From Pseudoalteromonas sp. EB27 (GTDB lineage: Bacteria; Pseudomonadota; Gammaproteobacteria; Enterobacterales; Alteromonadaceae), in the NCBI RefSeq assembly GCF_001974875.1, contig NZ_MTQD01000006.1:62001-126000 (forward strand): 64,000 nucleotides of DNA, written 5' to 3'. The notes under the pieces were generated by a model that did no database searches, had not been told where the DNA came from, and saw nothing but the letters and a program-made list of their open reading frames with translations. A program made the translations under genes and the position numbers. Shown here piece after piece: positions 54,686 through 64,000 of the stretch (position 1 is its first letter; each line of letters begins with the position of its first letter).

Positions 54686-56599
54686 ATGGATTTAATTAGA
54701 ATTTTAAAAGCACAACTTGCTTTTGGTACACATGCTTTGCTTAACAAAGCAGATGCCGTTATAGAAAGTGGCGAAAGAGTGTGTGTTGTTGGTAGAAATG
54801 GCGCAGGTAAATCAACTTTATTAAAAGTACTTGATGGACAAGTTGTTTTAGATGATGGCGAAATAAATCAGCTAGGTGGCATTCGAATTTCTCGCTTAGA
54901 GCAAGATCCACCAAAAGGTGCAAGCGGCACCGTATTTGATTACGTTGCACAAGGTATGCCTGAGATTGCAAACTTACTAATTGATTTTCATCATGTTAGT
55001 AACGAGCTTCAAACAGAGTGTAACGATAAGTTATTAAATAAACTTGAACGTTTATCAAATCAACTAGAAGCAGCTGATGGCTGGCGCTTTGATAGCCGCA
55101 TTCAATTAGTTTTGACACAATTAGAACTAACCCCAGAAGCTAAACTTGAGTCTCTTTCTGGTGGTTGGTTACGTAAAGTGGCACTCGCACGTGCACTTGT
55201 AAGTGAGCCTGATTTATTATTACTAGATGAGCCAACAAACCATTTAGACATGGCAAGTGTAATGTGGCTTGAACAGTTTTTAAAAGAATTTAAAGGCGGT
55301 ATTGTATTTATCTCGCATGACCGTGCGTTTATTCGTGCTGTTGCTACGCGTATTTTAGATTTAGACCGTGGTAAGCTTATTTCGTACCCAGGCGATTACG
55401 CTACTTATTTAGAACAAAAAGCGCATGATCTGAAAGTTGAAGAAGCTCAAAATGCATTGTTTGATAAACGCTTAGCCGAAGAAGAAACGTGGATTCGACA
55501 AGGTGTTAAAGCACGTAGAACGCGTAACGAAGGTAGAGTTCGTGAGTTAAAGCAGCTTCGTACCGAGCGCAAACAACGTGTTGACCAAGTTGGTAAAACT
55601 GATTTCAATATTGAAACAGCAGACCGCTCTGGCAAGTTAGTATTTGAAGCTCAACATCTTTGTCATGCATTTAAAGACAAAGTTATTGCTGATGATTTTT
55701 CTACACTTGTAATGCGTGGTGATAGAATCGGCTTAGTAGGCCCAAATGGTATTGGTAAAACAACACTATTAAAGCTAATGTTTGGTGATTTAGAACCAGA
55801 TAGCGGTATAACTAAGCAAGGTGTTAATTTAGAATTTGCTTACTTTGACCAATATCGTGAAAAGCTTGATGAAGAAGCAACAGTTCAAGATAACGTCGCC
55901 GAAGGTAAACAAGAAGTGATGATGGGCGGCCGCTCACGTCATGTTTTAGGTTATTTGCAAGACTTTTTATTCCCGCCAGCACGTGCTCGAACCCCTGTTA
56001 AAGCACTCTCTGGTGGTGAAAAAAACAGATTACTATTAGCTAAATTGTTTTTAAAACCGTCTAATATACTTGTTCTCGATGAGCCAACAAATGACTTAGA
56101 CATTGAAACTTTAGAGTTACTAGAGGACATCATTAATCAATACCAAGGTACAGTGCTGATTGTAAGCCATGACCGTGAATTTATTGATAATACATGTTCA
56201 AGTGTATGGGCGTTTGAAGGTAACGGTAAAGTTACAGATATTGTAGGTGGTTATAGCGACTATGAGGCTTACGTTAACTACTTAGCTGAACAAGAAAAAA
56301 AAACTCAGCAACAACCAGTAAAAAAAGTTGAAAAAGTGGTCGCTCCAGTTGCCAAGCCAGTAGCCAAGACTAATAAACTCTCTTACAAATTAAAACTTGA
56401 ATTAGAGCAACTACCGAATAAAATGGAAAAACTAGAAGCTGAAATTGAAGCTCAACAAGCTGTAGTTAGTGACTCAGACTTTTTTAAACAAGAGAGTGAT
56501 GTAACAACTAAAGCATTGAACCATTTGGCACAACTTGAGTCTGACCTTGAAGCTGCGCTTGGGCGCTGGGAAGAACTTGAAGAATTACAGAATCAGTAG
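54686..56599 (+). CDS. uup: ABC-F ATPase Uup
   Basis: The 637-residue protein has two ATPase domains (Walker A GRNGAGKSTLL and GPNGIGKTTLL; signatures SLSGGWLRKVALA and ALSGGEKNRLLLA; Walker B LLLLDEPTNHLD and ILVLDEPTNDLD), an ABC-F linker of charged helices (about 240-300) and a C-terminal coiled coil (about 560-637). No membrane domain is present. Uup acts on ribosomes or DNA structure; it suppresses transposon excision in Escherichia coli. It is part of the rlmKL-glutaredoxin-uup run. Confidence 0.95.
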   Translation: MDLIRILKAQLAFGTHALLNKADAVIESGERVCVVGRNGAGKSTLLKVLDGQVVLDDGEINQLGGIRISRLEQDPPKGASGTVFDYVAQGMPEIANLLIDFHHVSNELQTECNDKLLNKLERLSNQLEAADGWRFDSRIQLVLTQLELTPEAKLESLSGGWLRKVALARALVSEPDLLLLDEPTNHLDMASVMWLEQFLKEFKGGIVFISHDRAFIRAVATRILDLDRGKLISYPGDYATYLEQKAHDLKVEEAQNALFDKRLAEEETWIRQGVKARRTRNEGRVRELKQLRTERKQRVDQVGKTDFNIETADRSGKLVFEAQHLCHAFKDKVIADDFSTLVMRGDRIGLVGPNGIGKTTLLKLMFGDLEPDSGITKQGVNLEFAYFDQYREKLDEEATVQDNVAEGKQEVMMGGRSRHVLGYLQDFLFPPARARTPVKALSGGEKNRLLLAKLFLKPSNILVLDEPTNDLDIETLELLEDIINQYQGTVLIVSHDREFIDNTCSSVWAFEGNGKVTDIVGGYSDYEAYVNYLAEQEKKTQQQPVKKVEKVVAPVAKPVAKTNKLSYKLKLELEQLPNKMEKLEAEIEAQQAVVSDSDFFKQESDVTTKALNHLAQLESDLEAALGRWEELEELQNQ

Positions 56600-56610
56600 T
56601 AAGGACTAAA

Positions 56611-58356
56611 ATGAAATATAAATTACTCGCTGCCAGTATTTTAGCGACATTAAGCACTTCAGCAACAAGTGCTACGTACCAGTTAAGTGAATTGGGGACT
56701 CTTGAAGACGCTAAATATTCTTATGTAACAGATGTAAGCGAAAGCGGGCATATTATTGGTTTCGCAAATGGTTTATACAATTTACCTATTGATATCAGCT
56801 ATATAGATTTTACCGAAAATATTATTGAAAATAGCTACGATAATACAGAGGCTGCATTTGATTTAAGTGATAAAGAGATTACCTTTACACTTGATGACAT
56901 TGAAAATAATGATGCAGTACTTACTAATTCTGATGCACATACTTTCATGGTTAGTTTTTTATCTTCAATTTCTACAAATTTTGAATATCAAAAATTAAGC
57001 TCATTAGTTGGCATTAAGTACAATGACACACAAGTAACAGAGCAACCGTTATTTGATGTTGCATCTGTTGATTATGATGGCTTAACGCGTTCAACTATTA
57101 ACCTTTTTAATGCTGTAAGTGAAGACGGCGTTACTGTTGGTTGGGGCGGTGCTCCTTACGATAAAGTGTCTTTTACACCTGATGGTGAAGATGATGCAGA
57201 AACGTGGTTTACCCACGAATTTATAGAACGTGGGATTGTAATAAGTGCTGATGGCAGTATAAGTGTTGAGTTAGAGCCAGAGTTTAATGAATACGGCGGA
57301 ACAAGCCGTGCTAACGATATTGTCAAAACTAATAGTGGTTACACTGTAGTCGGTAATATCTCTACAAGTATTCCTGATGACAGACAAGATAATATTGATG
57401 ATAACTGTGATAATGAAGACGAACCAACGTCAGTGTGTATCAATTTATTAAATTCTAATATTTCACGAGGCTTATTTAATAAGCGTGCTGTTAAATGGGA
57501 ACTTGATGAATCGTTAAATATTATTTCTGTTGAAGAGCTTGGTATGGCACTTACACCTGATGAAGGTGAAACGGAAGATGACGCATTTACGAGTACTGCT
57601 TTAGCAGTGAACAACAACGGTACAATTGTAGGTTCATCAAATACGCGTTATTACAAAAATGATGATACGATTCTTACAATGCCAGTTTTTTTTAAAGACG
57701 GTGCAGTCACTGACTTTATTAATCAAGAAGACGATTGGCAGGCTGGTAAATCAATCGCTATTAATGATAATGATGTAATTACAGGTTATGCGACTAAGCG
57801 GATTGAAGGCACTCTTCGTAATAAATTCTTCTATCATGACATCGAAACAGGTAATACCGTTTTTCCAACTGATTATTTTTCAAGCTCAAGTTCTTATGGC
57901 AACGATATAAATAATCAAGGATATATTGTAGGCGAAGGGGAAGTGGGTGTTTCTGATAGCTCACGACTTAAAGAAGCCTTTATTTACAAAATTGGTGAAG
58001 ATAAAATCACTAATCTAAACGATTTACTGCCTTGTTATGACACTGATGGCGAAACTGATTACGCTTATTCTATGGTTGAAGCAACAGCTATCAATGAAAA
58101 TAATGAAATATTTGGTACTGCGACTAAGACAGTTGAAAAACTTGATTCTTTAGGCGGTGTTGTAACTGATATCAATGGCGAAATTGAATATGAGAGTGTT
58201 GCAATTGCAGTTAAGTTAACGCCAATTGCAAATGGTGAAGTAGAAAATTGTGCTCCAGTAGAAGCAGAAGTGTATGAGCGTAACTCTGCTAGCTTTCCTT
58301 GGTATACATTATTGCTATTACCATTAGTTGGCTTAAGACGTATATTTCGTTTTTAA
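56611..58356 (+). CDS. DUF3466 family exported protein with C-terminal sorting-like tail
   Basis: The 581-residue protein has a signal peptide (about 1-21, TSATSA), repeated HAF-like beta segments (YQLSELGTLEDAKYSYVTDV, ALAVNNNGTIVGSSNTRYY, GNDINNQGYIVGEGEVG, ATAINENNEIFGTAT) and a C-terminal hydrophobic stretch followed by basic residues (SASFPWYTLLLLPLVGLRRI, residues 560-579). That tail resembles GlyGly-CTERM or related sorting signals. Located 11 bases after uup, a context I recall from other Alteromonadales. Function unknown. Confidence 0.85.
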   Translation: MKYKLLAASILATLSTSATSATYQLSELGTLEDAKYSYVTDVSESGHIIGFANGLYNLPIDISYIDFTENIIENSYDNTEAAFDLSDKEITFTLDDIENNDAVLTNSDAHTFMVSFLSSISTNFEYQKLSSLVGIKYNDTQVTEQPLFDVASVDYDGLTRSTINLFNAVSEDGVTVGWGGAPYDKVSFTPDGEDDAETWFTHEFIERGIVISADGSISVELEPEFNEYGGTSRANDIVKTNSGYTVVGNISTSIPDDRQDNIDDNCDNEDEPTSVCINLLNSNISRGLFNKRAVKWELDESLNIISVEELGMALTPDEGETEDDAFTSTALAVNNNGTIVGSSNTRYYKNDDTILTMPVFFKDGAVTDFINQEDDWQAGKSIAINDNDVITGYATKRIEGTLRNKFFYHDIETGNTVFPTDYFSSSSSYGNDINNQGYIVGEGEVGVSDSSRLKEAFIYKIGEDKITNLNDLLPCYDTDGETDYAYSMVEATAINENNEIFGTATKTVEKLDSLGGVVTDINGEIEYESVAIAVKLTPIANGEVENCAPVEAEVYERNSASFPWYTLLLLPLVGLRRIFRF

Positions 58357-58376
58357 AGTTTACTAATATTGATTAT

Positions 58377-58408
58377 AAAAAACCAACTTAATAAAGTTGG
58401 TTTTTTTT
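58377..58408 (+). terminator. Intrinsic terminator after the DUF3466 gene
   Basis: AACCAACTT (58381-58389) pairs with AAGTTGGTT (58394-58402) and a T-run to 58408 follows; the A-run on the left also makes it usable on the reverse strand for DUF2062. Confidence 0.92.
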
Positions 58409-58475
58409 CGTCTATAATATTTTATAAGATTAGGATTGCCGTGAATCTTATAATTATTATTTAGCTTTAACGCTA

Positions 58476-58982
58476 CTAATTATTTCGTGATAACCATGCC
58501 TTTTTGACAGAACGGCGCCAAATAATATCAATACCAAAATAGCCGATAATTGATGCAATAGAAGCACATACTAATGAACCGAGTAAAAACGCAGGACCAA
58601 TAGTTTCTATGCTCTCTAGAAACCAAGACCAACTTGCTTCAAATACAAAGTGTTGCTCCGGCTGATTAAGTATTAATGTACCGACTAAGTATGAGCCATA
58701 AAAAATAGGTGGCATAGTTAGAGGGTTTGTAAGCCATACTAATGCAACTGAGATAGGTAAATTAACCCTAAATAATATAGCGCCGGCTGCTGCTAAAACC
58801 ATTTGAAAAGGAACAGGGATGAAAGCAAAAAATAACCCGACTGCAAATGCACCCCGAGCAGAACGTCTATTTAAATGCCAAAGATTTGCATCTTGTAAAA
58901 GGCGTCCAAATATCCTTAGTGATTTATGATGTCTAATTTTATTTGGATCAGGTAAAAATCTTTGGATCGTTTTTTTAGCCAT
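58476..58982 (-). CDS. DUF2062 family membrane protein
   Basis: The 168-residue protein has a basic N-terminus (MAKKTIQRFLPDPNKIRHHK) and the DUF2062 core, SARGAFAVGLFFAFIPVPFQ and ALVWLTNPLTMPPIFYGSYL, with about three membrane segments. Family function is unknown. It is divergent from comEC and its first 21 coding bases overlap the comEC start region. Confidence 0.92.
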   Translation of the reverse strand: MAKKTIQRFLPDPNKIRHHKSLRIFGRLLQDANLWHLNRRSARGAFAVGLFFAFIPVPFQMVLAAAGAILFRVNLPISVALVWLTNPLTMPPIFYGSYLVGTLILNQPEQHFVFEASWSWFLESIETIGPAFLLGSLVCASIASIIGYFGIDIIWRRSVKKAWLSRNN

Positions 58983-61229
58983 TTAAAGCAACCATTTACA
59001 TCAGTGTGGATAAGTCTTGGGTTTGTAATTGGCTGTATAGCAACCGTATTTTATTATCAAACTCTCGAATTTACAGTATTCACAATTTTCATTGTTATAG
59101 TGAGCGCTTATTTTAAGCCGTTTTTAACCGTATTGTTAGGCTTTATTTGTGCAATTTGCTTCGTTGGTCTGCATTTTTACGTTTTTTATAGTTTTGAAAT
59201 ACCAAAACCGGATGAAAAGTATGCACTTGATTCTACATTAATTGTTGAAGAGGTTATTTCTGACAAAAAACCTCAATATATTAAAGTTAAAATAGTGGCA
59301 TTAGAAGGGAGTTATTTTTCAGGTTTTAGAGCACCCAAAGCAATGCTCAGTGTTAATTCTGCACAGCCTTTAATAGTAGGTGATGAATTTTCTGCTTTAA
59401 TTCATTTAAAACATTTTCGTAGTAATAAAAATTTTAATGTATTTGATAATGAACGTTATGCTTTTATAAATAGAATATTATTTAAAGGTAAAGTGCTTAA
59501 TAAAAATCTTAATATTATAAATAGCGACAAACAAAGCATAATTTTAGATTATCAACACTTCCTTAAAAACACTTATACGGATACAAAATTACAGTGGCTC
59601 TATTATGCATTGCTTAGCGGTGAAAAATCGTTGATGAGCTACGCTGACAAACAATTAATGCAATCTCTTGGGCTAAGTCATTTACTTGCTATATCGGGGT
59701 TACATATTGGTTTGATTTTTAGCTTCGGTTATCTATTTACTCGATTCATTTTTGCAAAAATTAATTCTTCGATTGGGCAATCATTCAACCTGACTCTTTA
59801 TTACAGTTCATCCGGATTTTTAGTAGCCTTGGTTTATGTGTACTTAAGTGACTTTTTAGTATCGGCAACGCGAGCGCTTATCATGCTGGGTTGTTATTTA
59901 TTATTGTATTTTCTTGCTAAGCAGCCGCTGCGTTGGCGGAGCATTTTATTTGCCTTGGTTATTGTTCTTATTGTTAACCCATTTAATTTACTCAATCCAG
60001 GTCTCTACTTTTCATTTTTAGCGGTTGCTATCATTTTTACAGTTATTAATAAATTACCAATATTAAACACTCGCATAAAAAACAAAGTTATTTCACTGTT
60101 TGTTATTCAAATAGCGTTATTTATTGGTCTATTGCCACTTTCACTCTATTTTTTTAATGGGGTAAGTATTGCAGGTTTGATAATAAACTTAATTGCTATA
60201 CCGCTGCTTTCAATCATTATCTTACCCTTTTTAATTGTTTTTACATTACTGAGTATTTTCTTAGATATAAGTATTTTAATAAACCTGTTTGATACAGGCT
60301 TATATGCGCTATTTAAATTGCTTAATGAAATACCAGAATCGTTAAGGTGGATAACGACTGGCAGAATTGACTCAATATTTGTCGTTTTTACTTATATTAT
60401 TATGTTGATGGTTTATTTTCTTCCTTATAAATTGCTCGCTTTTATTCCAGCAATGACGCTTTTATTAAATTATTGGCTAACAGAAAAGTCTAAATGGCAA
60501 CTACATGTATTTGATGTTGGACATGGACTTATGGCTTTAATTGAAAAAGATAACCAAGTGCTTATCTATGATTTTGGCCCCAGTTATTTCAATCGTTTTA
60601 GCCGTACGCGAAGTATTTTATTGCCTTATATTAAAGCAAATAATTTAATAGTGAAAACGGCGATTCTAAGTCATGAAGATAATGATCACGCTGGAGGATT
60701 ACAGCATTTCATAGATGCTGGCTTTGGAGAAACATTACAACAATTTCATCCTAAAAATACACATAGTGTATGTGAAGTTATAAACATTGATTTTGCTGGA
60801 TTAAAAATACAAAGCTTTAGTACAAAAGGATTTGGAAATGAAAATGATGATTCATGCGTTGTTAGAGTATCAGATAATACTCATAGCGTTTTACTTACCG
60901 GTGATATATCAAAAGCGCGTGAAGCATCGTTATTAGCGGATAATACATCGTTAAAAAGTACAGTAATGTTAAGTCCGCATCACGGCAGCGATACATCCTC
61001 AAGTGTTAATTTTATAAATAACGTAGCTCCTAAAGTAGTAATTCATTCTAGTGCCTATAAAGGGCAGTGGGAATTCCCAAAGCCTCTTGTCGTCGAACGG
61101 TATAACCAAATAAATGCTCAGCAATTTACGACAGGCGTTGAAGGACAAATTAGTATTAAATTTTATGCAAAGAATTTGGCTATAGAAACAGCAAGAGGGC
61201 AGGAAAGTTACTGGTTTATCAAAGATTGA
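58962..61229 (+). CDS. comEC: DNA internalization-related competence protein ComEC/Rec2
   Basis: The 755-residue protein has N-terminal membrane segments and a DUF4131-like domain (about 1-180), the competence helix region (about 210-510; LSGEKSLMSYADKQLMQSLG, LAISGLHIGLIF) and a C-terminal beta-lactamase-like domain (about 515-740; FDVGHGLMALIEKDNQVLIY, LSHEDNDHAGGL, LLTGDIS, LSPHHGSDTSSS). It is the inner-membrane channel for incoming single-stranded DNA. The TTG start at 58962 has AGG nine bases upstream; GTG 59004 is an alternative. The position before msbA-lpxK matches Escherichia coli ycaI. Confidence 0.93.
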   Translation: MDRFFSHLKQPFTSVWISLGFVIGCIATVFYYQTLEFTVFTIFIVIVSAYFKPFLTVLLGFICAICFVGLHFYVFYSFEIPKPDEKYALDSTLIVEEVISDKKPQYIKVKIVALEGSYFSGFRAPKAMLSVNSAQPLIVGDEFSALIHLKHFRSNKNFNVFDNERYAFINRILFKGKVLNKNLNIINSDKQSIILDYQHFLKNTYTDTKLQWLYYALLSGEKSLMSYADKQLMQSLGLSHLLAISGLHIGLIFSFGYLFTRFIFAKINSSIGQSFNLTLYYSSSGFLVALVYVYLSDFLVSATRALIMLGCYLLLYFLAKQPLRWRSILFALVIVLIVNPFNLLNPGLYFSFLAVAIIFTVINKLPILNTRIKNKVISLFVIQIALFIGLLPLSLYFFNGVSIAGLIINLIAIPLLSIIILPFLIVFTLLSIFLDISILINLFDTGLYALFKLLNEIPESLRWITTGRIDSIFVVFTYIIMLMVYFLPYKLLAFIPAMTLLLNYWLTEKSKWQLHVFDVGHGLMALIEKDNQVLIYDFGPSYFNRFSRTRSILLPYIKANNLIVKTAILSHEDNDHAGGLQHFIDAGFGETLQQFHPKNTHSVCEVINIDFAGLKIQSFSTKGFGNENDDSCVVRVSDNTHSVLLTGDISKAREASLLADNTSLKSTVMLSPHHGSDTSSSVNFINNVAPKVVIHSSAYKGQWEFPKPLVVERYNQINAQQFTTGVEGQISIKFYAKNLAIETARGQESYWFIKD

Positions 61230-61289
61230 CGTTTAGTTTTATCTCATCGAAGGATACAATACAGGTTGTTACTGTATTTAGAGAGTGTT

Positions 61290-63035
61290 ATGGATCAAAG
61301 TACTACACAAATTTATAAACGACTTGTCTCGTATGTTGGCACCTACAAAAGCGTCGCATTTGTCGCAATTATTGGGATGATAGGCTATTCAGCAATGGAT
61401 GCTTTATTTATTCAATTAATGAAGCCGTTTATTGATCAAGGTTTGAACCAGCGTAATACAGAAGTTTTAAAGTACGCTCCTTTTGTCGTTATCGCGTTAG
61501 TTCTAGGGCGTGGTGTTTTTAACTTTATGTCTTCTTACTGCTTAAGTTATGTAGGCTCCCAAGTTGTACGCTCATTACGCCAAGAGTTATTTGAGCACAT
61601 ATTGCACTTACCGGTCTCTTTTCATGACAAAAACTCAACGGGCGATTTAATTTCAAAAATCACATTTGATACAGAACAAGTTCAACAAGCAATTACCAAA
61701 GCCTTATTAATCGTCGTACGCGAAGGGGCATTTGTTGTATTTTTACTTGCAGTTATGTTTTATACCAGCTGGAAATTATCACTGATATTTTTAGTGATCA
61801 TCCCACTTGTTGCTATTATTGTCGCTGTCGTTTCTAAACGTTTTCGCCACATTTCTAAAAATATTCAATCGGCCATGGGGCAAGTTACCCGTAGCTCGGA
61901 ACAAATGCTGAGCGGACATAAAGTTATTCATGGGTTTGGTGGTCAAGATCAAGAGATTAATCACTTCTCAAAGATTAATAATCATAATCGTCAGCAACGT
62001 ATCAAAATGGATGCAACCAAAGCGCTTAGTGTGTCTATAATTCAAATTTTAGCGGCAAGTGCCATGGCAGTTATTTTGTGGGCAGTGTCGTTACCGTCAA
62101 TGATTGATACGATTACATCTGGTGACTTCATGGCATTAATTGCTTCAATGATGATGTTACTGCGTCCACTAAAACAACTTGCCAATGTGAACAGTGATAT
62201 GCAACGTGGTATCTCTGCAGCTCAAAGTATATTTTTAGTTTTAGACGAAGAAATGGAAAAAGATACAGGCACTGTTTCGGTTGATAAAGTTAAAGGTTTA
62301 ATCGAAGTTAAGAACGTAACCTTTAAGTACCCAACGAAAGATGAAGCCGTATTAAACGATTTATCTTTAACAATTAAGGCGGGTGAAAGTATTGCTTTAG
62401 TTGGGCGCTCAGGCTCAGGTAAGTCAACAATTTCTAACTTGTTACCACGCTATTATGATTTAGAGCTACCGAGTGAAATATTACTTGATGGCATCGCACT
62501 GCAAGACTATAAATTAACTGATCTGCGTCGCCAATTTGCTTTAGTGTCTCAGCAAGTCGTGTTATTTAACGATACGATTGCCAATAATATTTGTTATGGC
62601 ATAAAGCACGATGTGTCTGTTGAAGAGTTAGAACAAGTTGCCAAACAAGCGCACGTGTGGGAATTTGTTAAAGACCTGCCAGAGCAATTAAACACCATGG
62701 TAGGCGAAAATGGGGTAATGCTCTCAGGTGGTCAACGCCAGCGAATAGCGATAGCGCGTGCAATATTAAAAGATGCACCTATTTTGATTTTAGATGAGGC
62801 AACGTCAGCACTTGATACTGAATCTGAAAAGCTTATTCAGCAAGCGTTAGAAACGCTAATGAAAGATAAAACCTCTATTGTTATAGCACATCGCTTATCT
62901 ACTATTGAAAACAGTGACCGAATTTATGTTATTGATAACGGTCGTGTGATAGAAAATGGCGATCATAGTAGCTTATTAGCGAATGACGGTACTTATTCAG
63001 CACTTTGCAAAATGCAGTTTGGTGATCAGGCGTGA
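61290..63035 (+). CDS. msbA: Lipid A export ABC transporter MsbA
   Basis: The start is ATG 61290 after GAGAG (581 residues, as in Escherichia coli); a TTG at 61266 is less likely. Six-helix exporter domain (about 20-320), then the ATPase: Walker A ALVGRSGSGKSTISNL, signature MLSGGQRQRIAIARAI, Walker B ILILDEATSALDT, switch His in IVIAHRLSTIE. It flips lipid A-core across the inner membrane. Coupling to lpxK by a four-base GTGA overlap supports this identity over a generic exporter. Confidence 0.96.
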   Translation: MDQSTTQIYKRLVSYVGTYKSVAFVAIIGMIGYSAMDALFIQLMKPFIDQGLNQRNTEVLKYAPFVVIALVLGRGVFNFMSSYCLSYVGSQVVRSLRQELFEHILHLPVSFHDKNSTGDLISKITFDTEQVQQAITKALLIVVREGAFVVFLLAVMFYTSWKLSLIFLVIIPLVAIIVAVVSKRFRHISKNIQSAMGQVTRSSEQMLSGHKVIHGFGGQDQEINHFSKINNHNRQQRIKMDATKALSVSIIQILAASAMAVILWAVSLPSMIDTITSGDFMALIASMMMLLRPLKQLANVNSDMQRGISAAQSIFLVLDEEMEKDTGTVSVDKVKGLIEVKNVTFKYPTKDEAVLNDLSLTIKAGESIALVGRSGSGKSTISNLLPRYYDLELPSEILLDGIALQDYKLTDLRRQFALVSQQVVLFNDTIANNICYGIKHDVSVEELEQVAKQAHVWEFVKDLPEQLNTMVGENGVMLSGGQRQRIAIARAILKDAPILILDEATSALDTESEKLIQQALETLMKDKTSIVIAHRLSTIENSDRIYVIDNGRVIENGDHSSLLANDGTYSALCKMQFGDQA

Positions 63036-64000
63036 GCAAAATAGAACAAAGCTGGTATAAACCATTTGGTCTAATTACTTTATTGTTATTACCATTAAGT
63101 GCTTTGTTTTGGGTTGTATCGTCATTTCGAAAACTCTTGTACAGCGCAAAAATACTTAAACCTTTTGAGTGCAAAACGCCTGTAATTGTAGTTGGCAATA
63201 TAAGTGTTGGCGGTAATGGTAAAACACCTTTTGTTTTGTGGTTGTGTGAGTATTTGAGCGAGCAAGGTTTATCAGTGGGTATTATTAGTAGAGGTTATGG
63301 TGGGCAATCAGATAACTACCCGCTGTTAGTCACTTCAGTTGTTGACGCCCAACAGGCTGGAGATGAGCCTGTGCTTTTATACCATCGTTTAAAGTGCCCA
63401 ATAGCAGTTGGCCCTAATAGACAACACAATATCGATTTATTAGAAAAAAATTATACGCTAGATGTCATTATTTCTGATGATGGGATGCAGCATTATAAAA
63501 TGCCTCGTAGCATTGAGTGTTGTATTGTTGATAGTGAACGCCGTTTTGGTAATGGCTTTGTTATGCCAGCAGGGCCACTTCGTGAAACAACTAAACGCTT
63601 ACAAAGTGTTGATATAGTAATTGAAAATGGCGGTGAGGCTCATAATAGCTACATGCTGCAAGTAAGTAATCTTCGTTTAGTTAATTCGAGTGATGATGCA
63701 AAAGATACCGTAACTCACGCACATGCAATAAGTGCAATTGGAAATCCTAAACGGTTTGAAAACTCATTAGAAGCACAAGGTATTAAGTTATTATCGACTC
63801 ATCACTTTAGAGATCATTATGCTTATACCGCAGATGATTTTGCCCAGTTTGGCGATGATTGCATTATAATGACCGAAAAAGACGCGGTTAAATGTAAGTC
63901 TTTTGCAAAATCTAATTGGTATTATTTACCTGTAGATGCAGAGCCTTCCGATAGCGTAATAAACACATTAAATTTATTATTAAAAGAAAAAGGAATACTC
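63032..64000 (+). CDS. lpxK: Tetraacyldisaccharide 4'-kinase LpxK, 3' end cut by window edge
   Basis: The frame opens at GTG 63032 (overlapping the msbA TGA) and stays open for 323 codons to the window edge. N-terminal MSKIEQSWYKPFGLITLLL, Walker A VVGNISVGGNGKTPFVLWL, GIISRGYGG, GDEPVLL, IISDDGMQHY and PAGPLRE match LpxK, which phosphorylates the lipid A precursor at the 4' position. Only a few C-terminal residues should be missing. Paired with msbA as in most gammaproteobacteria. Confidence 0.97.
   Translation, partial: MSKIEQSWYKPFGLITLLLLPLSALFWVVSSFRKLLYSAKILKPFECKTPVIVVGNISVGGNGKTPFVLWLCEYLSEQGLSVGIISRGYGGQSDNYPLLVTSVVDAQQAGDEPVLLYHRLKCPIAVGPNRQHNIDLLEKNYTLDVIISDDGMQHYKMPRSIECCIVDSERRFGNGFVMPAGPLRETTKRLQSVDIVIENGGEAHNSYMLQVSNLRLVNSSDDAKDTVTHAHAISAIGNPKRFENSLEAQGIKLLSTHHFRDHYAYTADDFAQFGDDCIIMTEKDAVKCKSFAKSNWYYLPVDAEPSDSVINTLNLLLKEKGIL

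Overview
The window looks like chromosome from a marine gammaproteobacterium of the Alteromonadales, most likely Pseudoalteromonas. This rests on the AT-rich composition, on protein resemblance recalled from memory, and on conserved gene orders: mnmA-hflD-purB-roxA; tusDCBE-rluE-nudJ; msrC-proQ-prc; pyrD-zapC-rlmKL-glutaredoxin-uup-DUF3466; and comEC-msbA-lpxK. No database search was possible. I see no phage, insertion sequence, plasmid gene or CRISPR array. The window is mostly core genome with a few accessory patches.

Layout. 1-8.8 kb: a truncated PQQ sugar dehydrogenase, a small membrane protein, an Nramp-like transporter lacking the canonical metal motifs, avtA, a glutathione transferase, a U32 peptidase-family protein and an endonuclease/exonuclease/phosphatase-fold protein with no ordinary start codon. 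9-19.7 kb is the most accessory part: a TPR-GGDEF cyclase, a MAPEG protein, an ABC exporter, a lipoprotein with a hexanucleotide repeat tract, a GFA protein, a spermidine-synthase-like protein, an M28 peptidase and small proteins. 19.7-29 kb: a candidate MITE, then roxA, purB, hflD and mnmA; a divergent PAS-GGDEF cyclase; and tusDCBE-rluE-nudJ, so most of the tRNA 2-thiouridine sulfur relay lies within about 5 kb. 29-38.2 kb: two identical tRNA-Ser(UGA) genes, msrC, an acidic small protein, proQ, prc, an NhaC antiporter, pepN and DUF2835.

38.4-45.4 kb holds the most interesting block: DUF1302 (predicted outer-membrane barrel), DUF1329 (predicted LolB-like periplasmic protein), a YCF48-type beta-propeller and an MMPL/RND transporter, all on one strand. 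Together they could form an envelope-spanning system for lipids or other hydrophobic molecules; its substrate cannot be read from the sequence. 45.6-64 kb: the 180-kDa-class NAD-glutamate dehydrogenase, pyrD, zapC, rlmKL, a glutaredoxin, uup, a DUF3466 protein with a sorting-signal-like tail, DUF2062, comEC, msbA and a truncated lpxK.

Several intrinsic-terminator-like hairpins lie only 10-30 bases before the next gene's start (tusD, pepN, pyrD). TTG or other weak starts recur (nhaC, tusD, rlmKL, comEC, and probably the PQQ enzyme).
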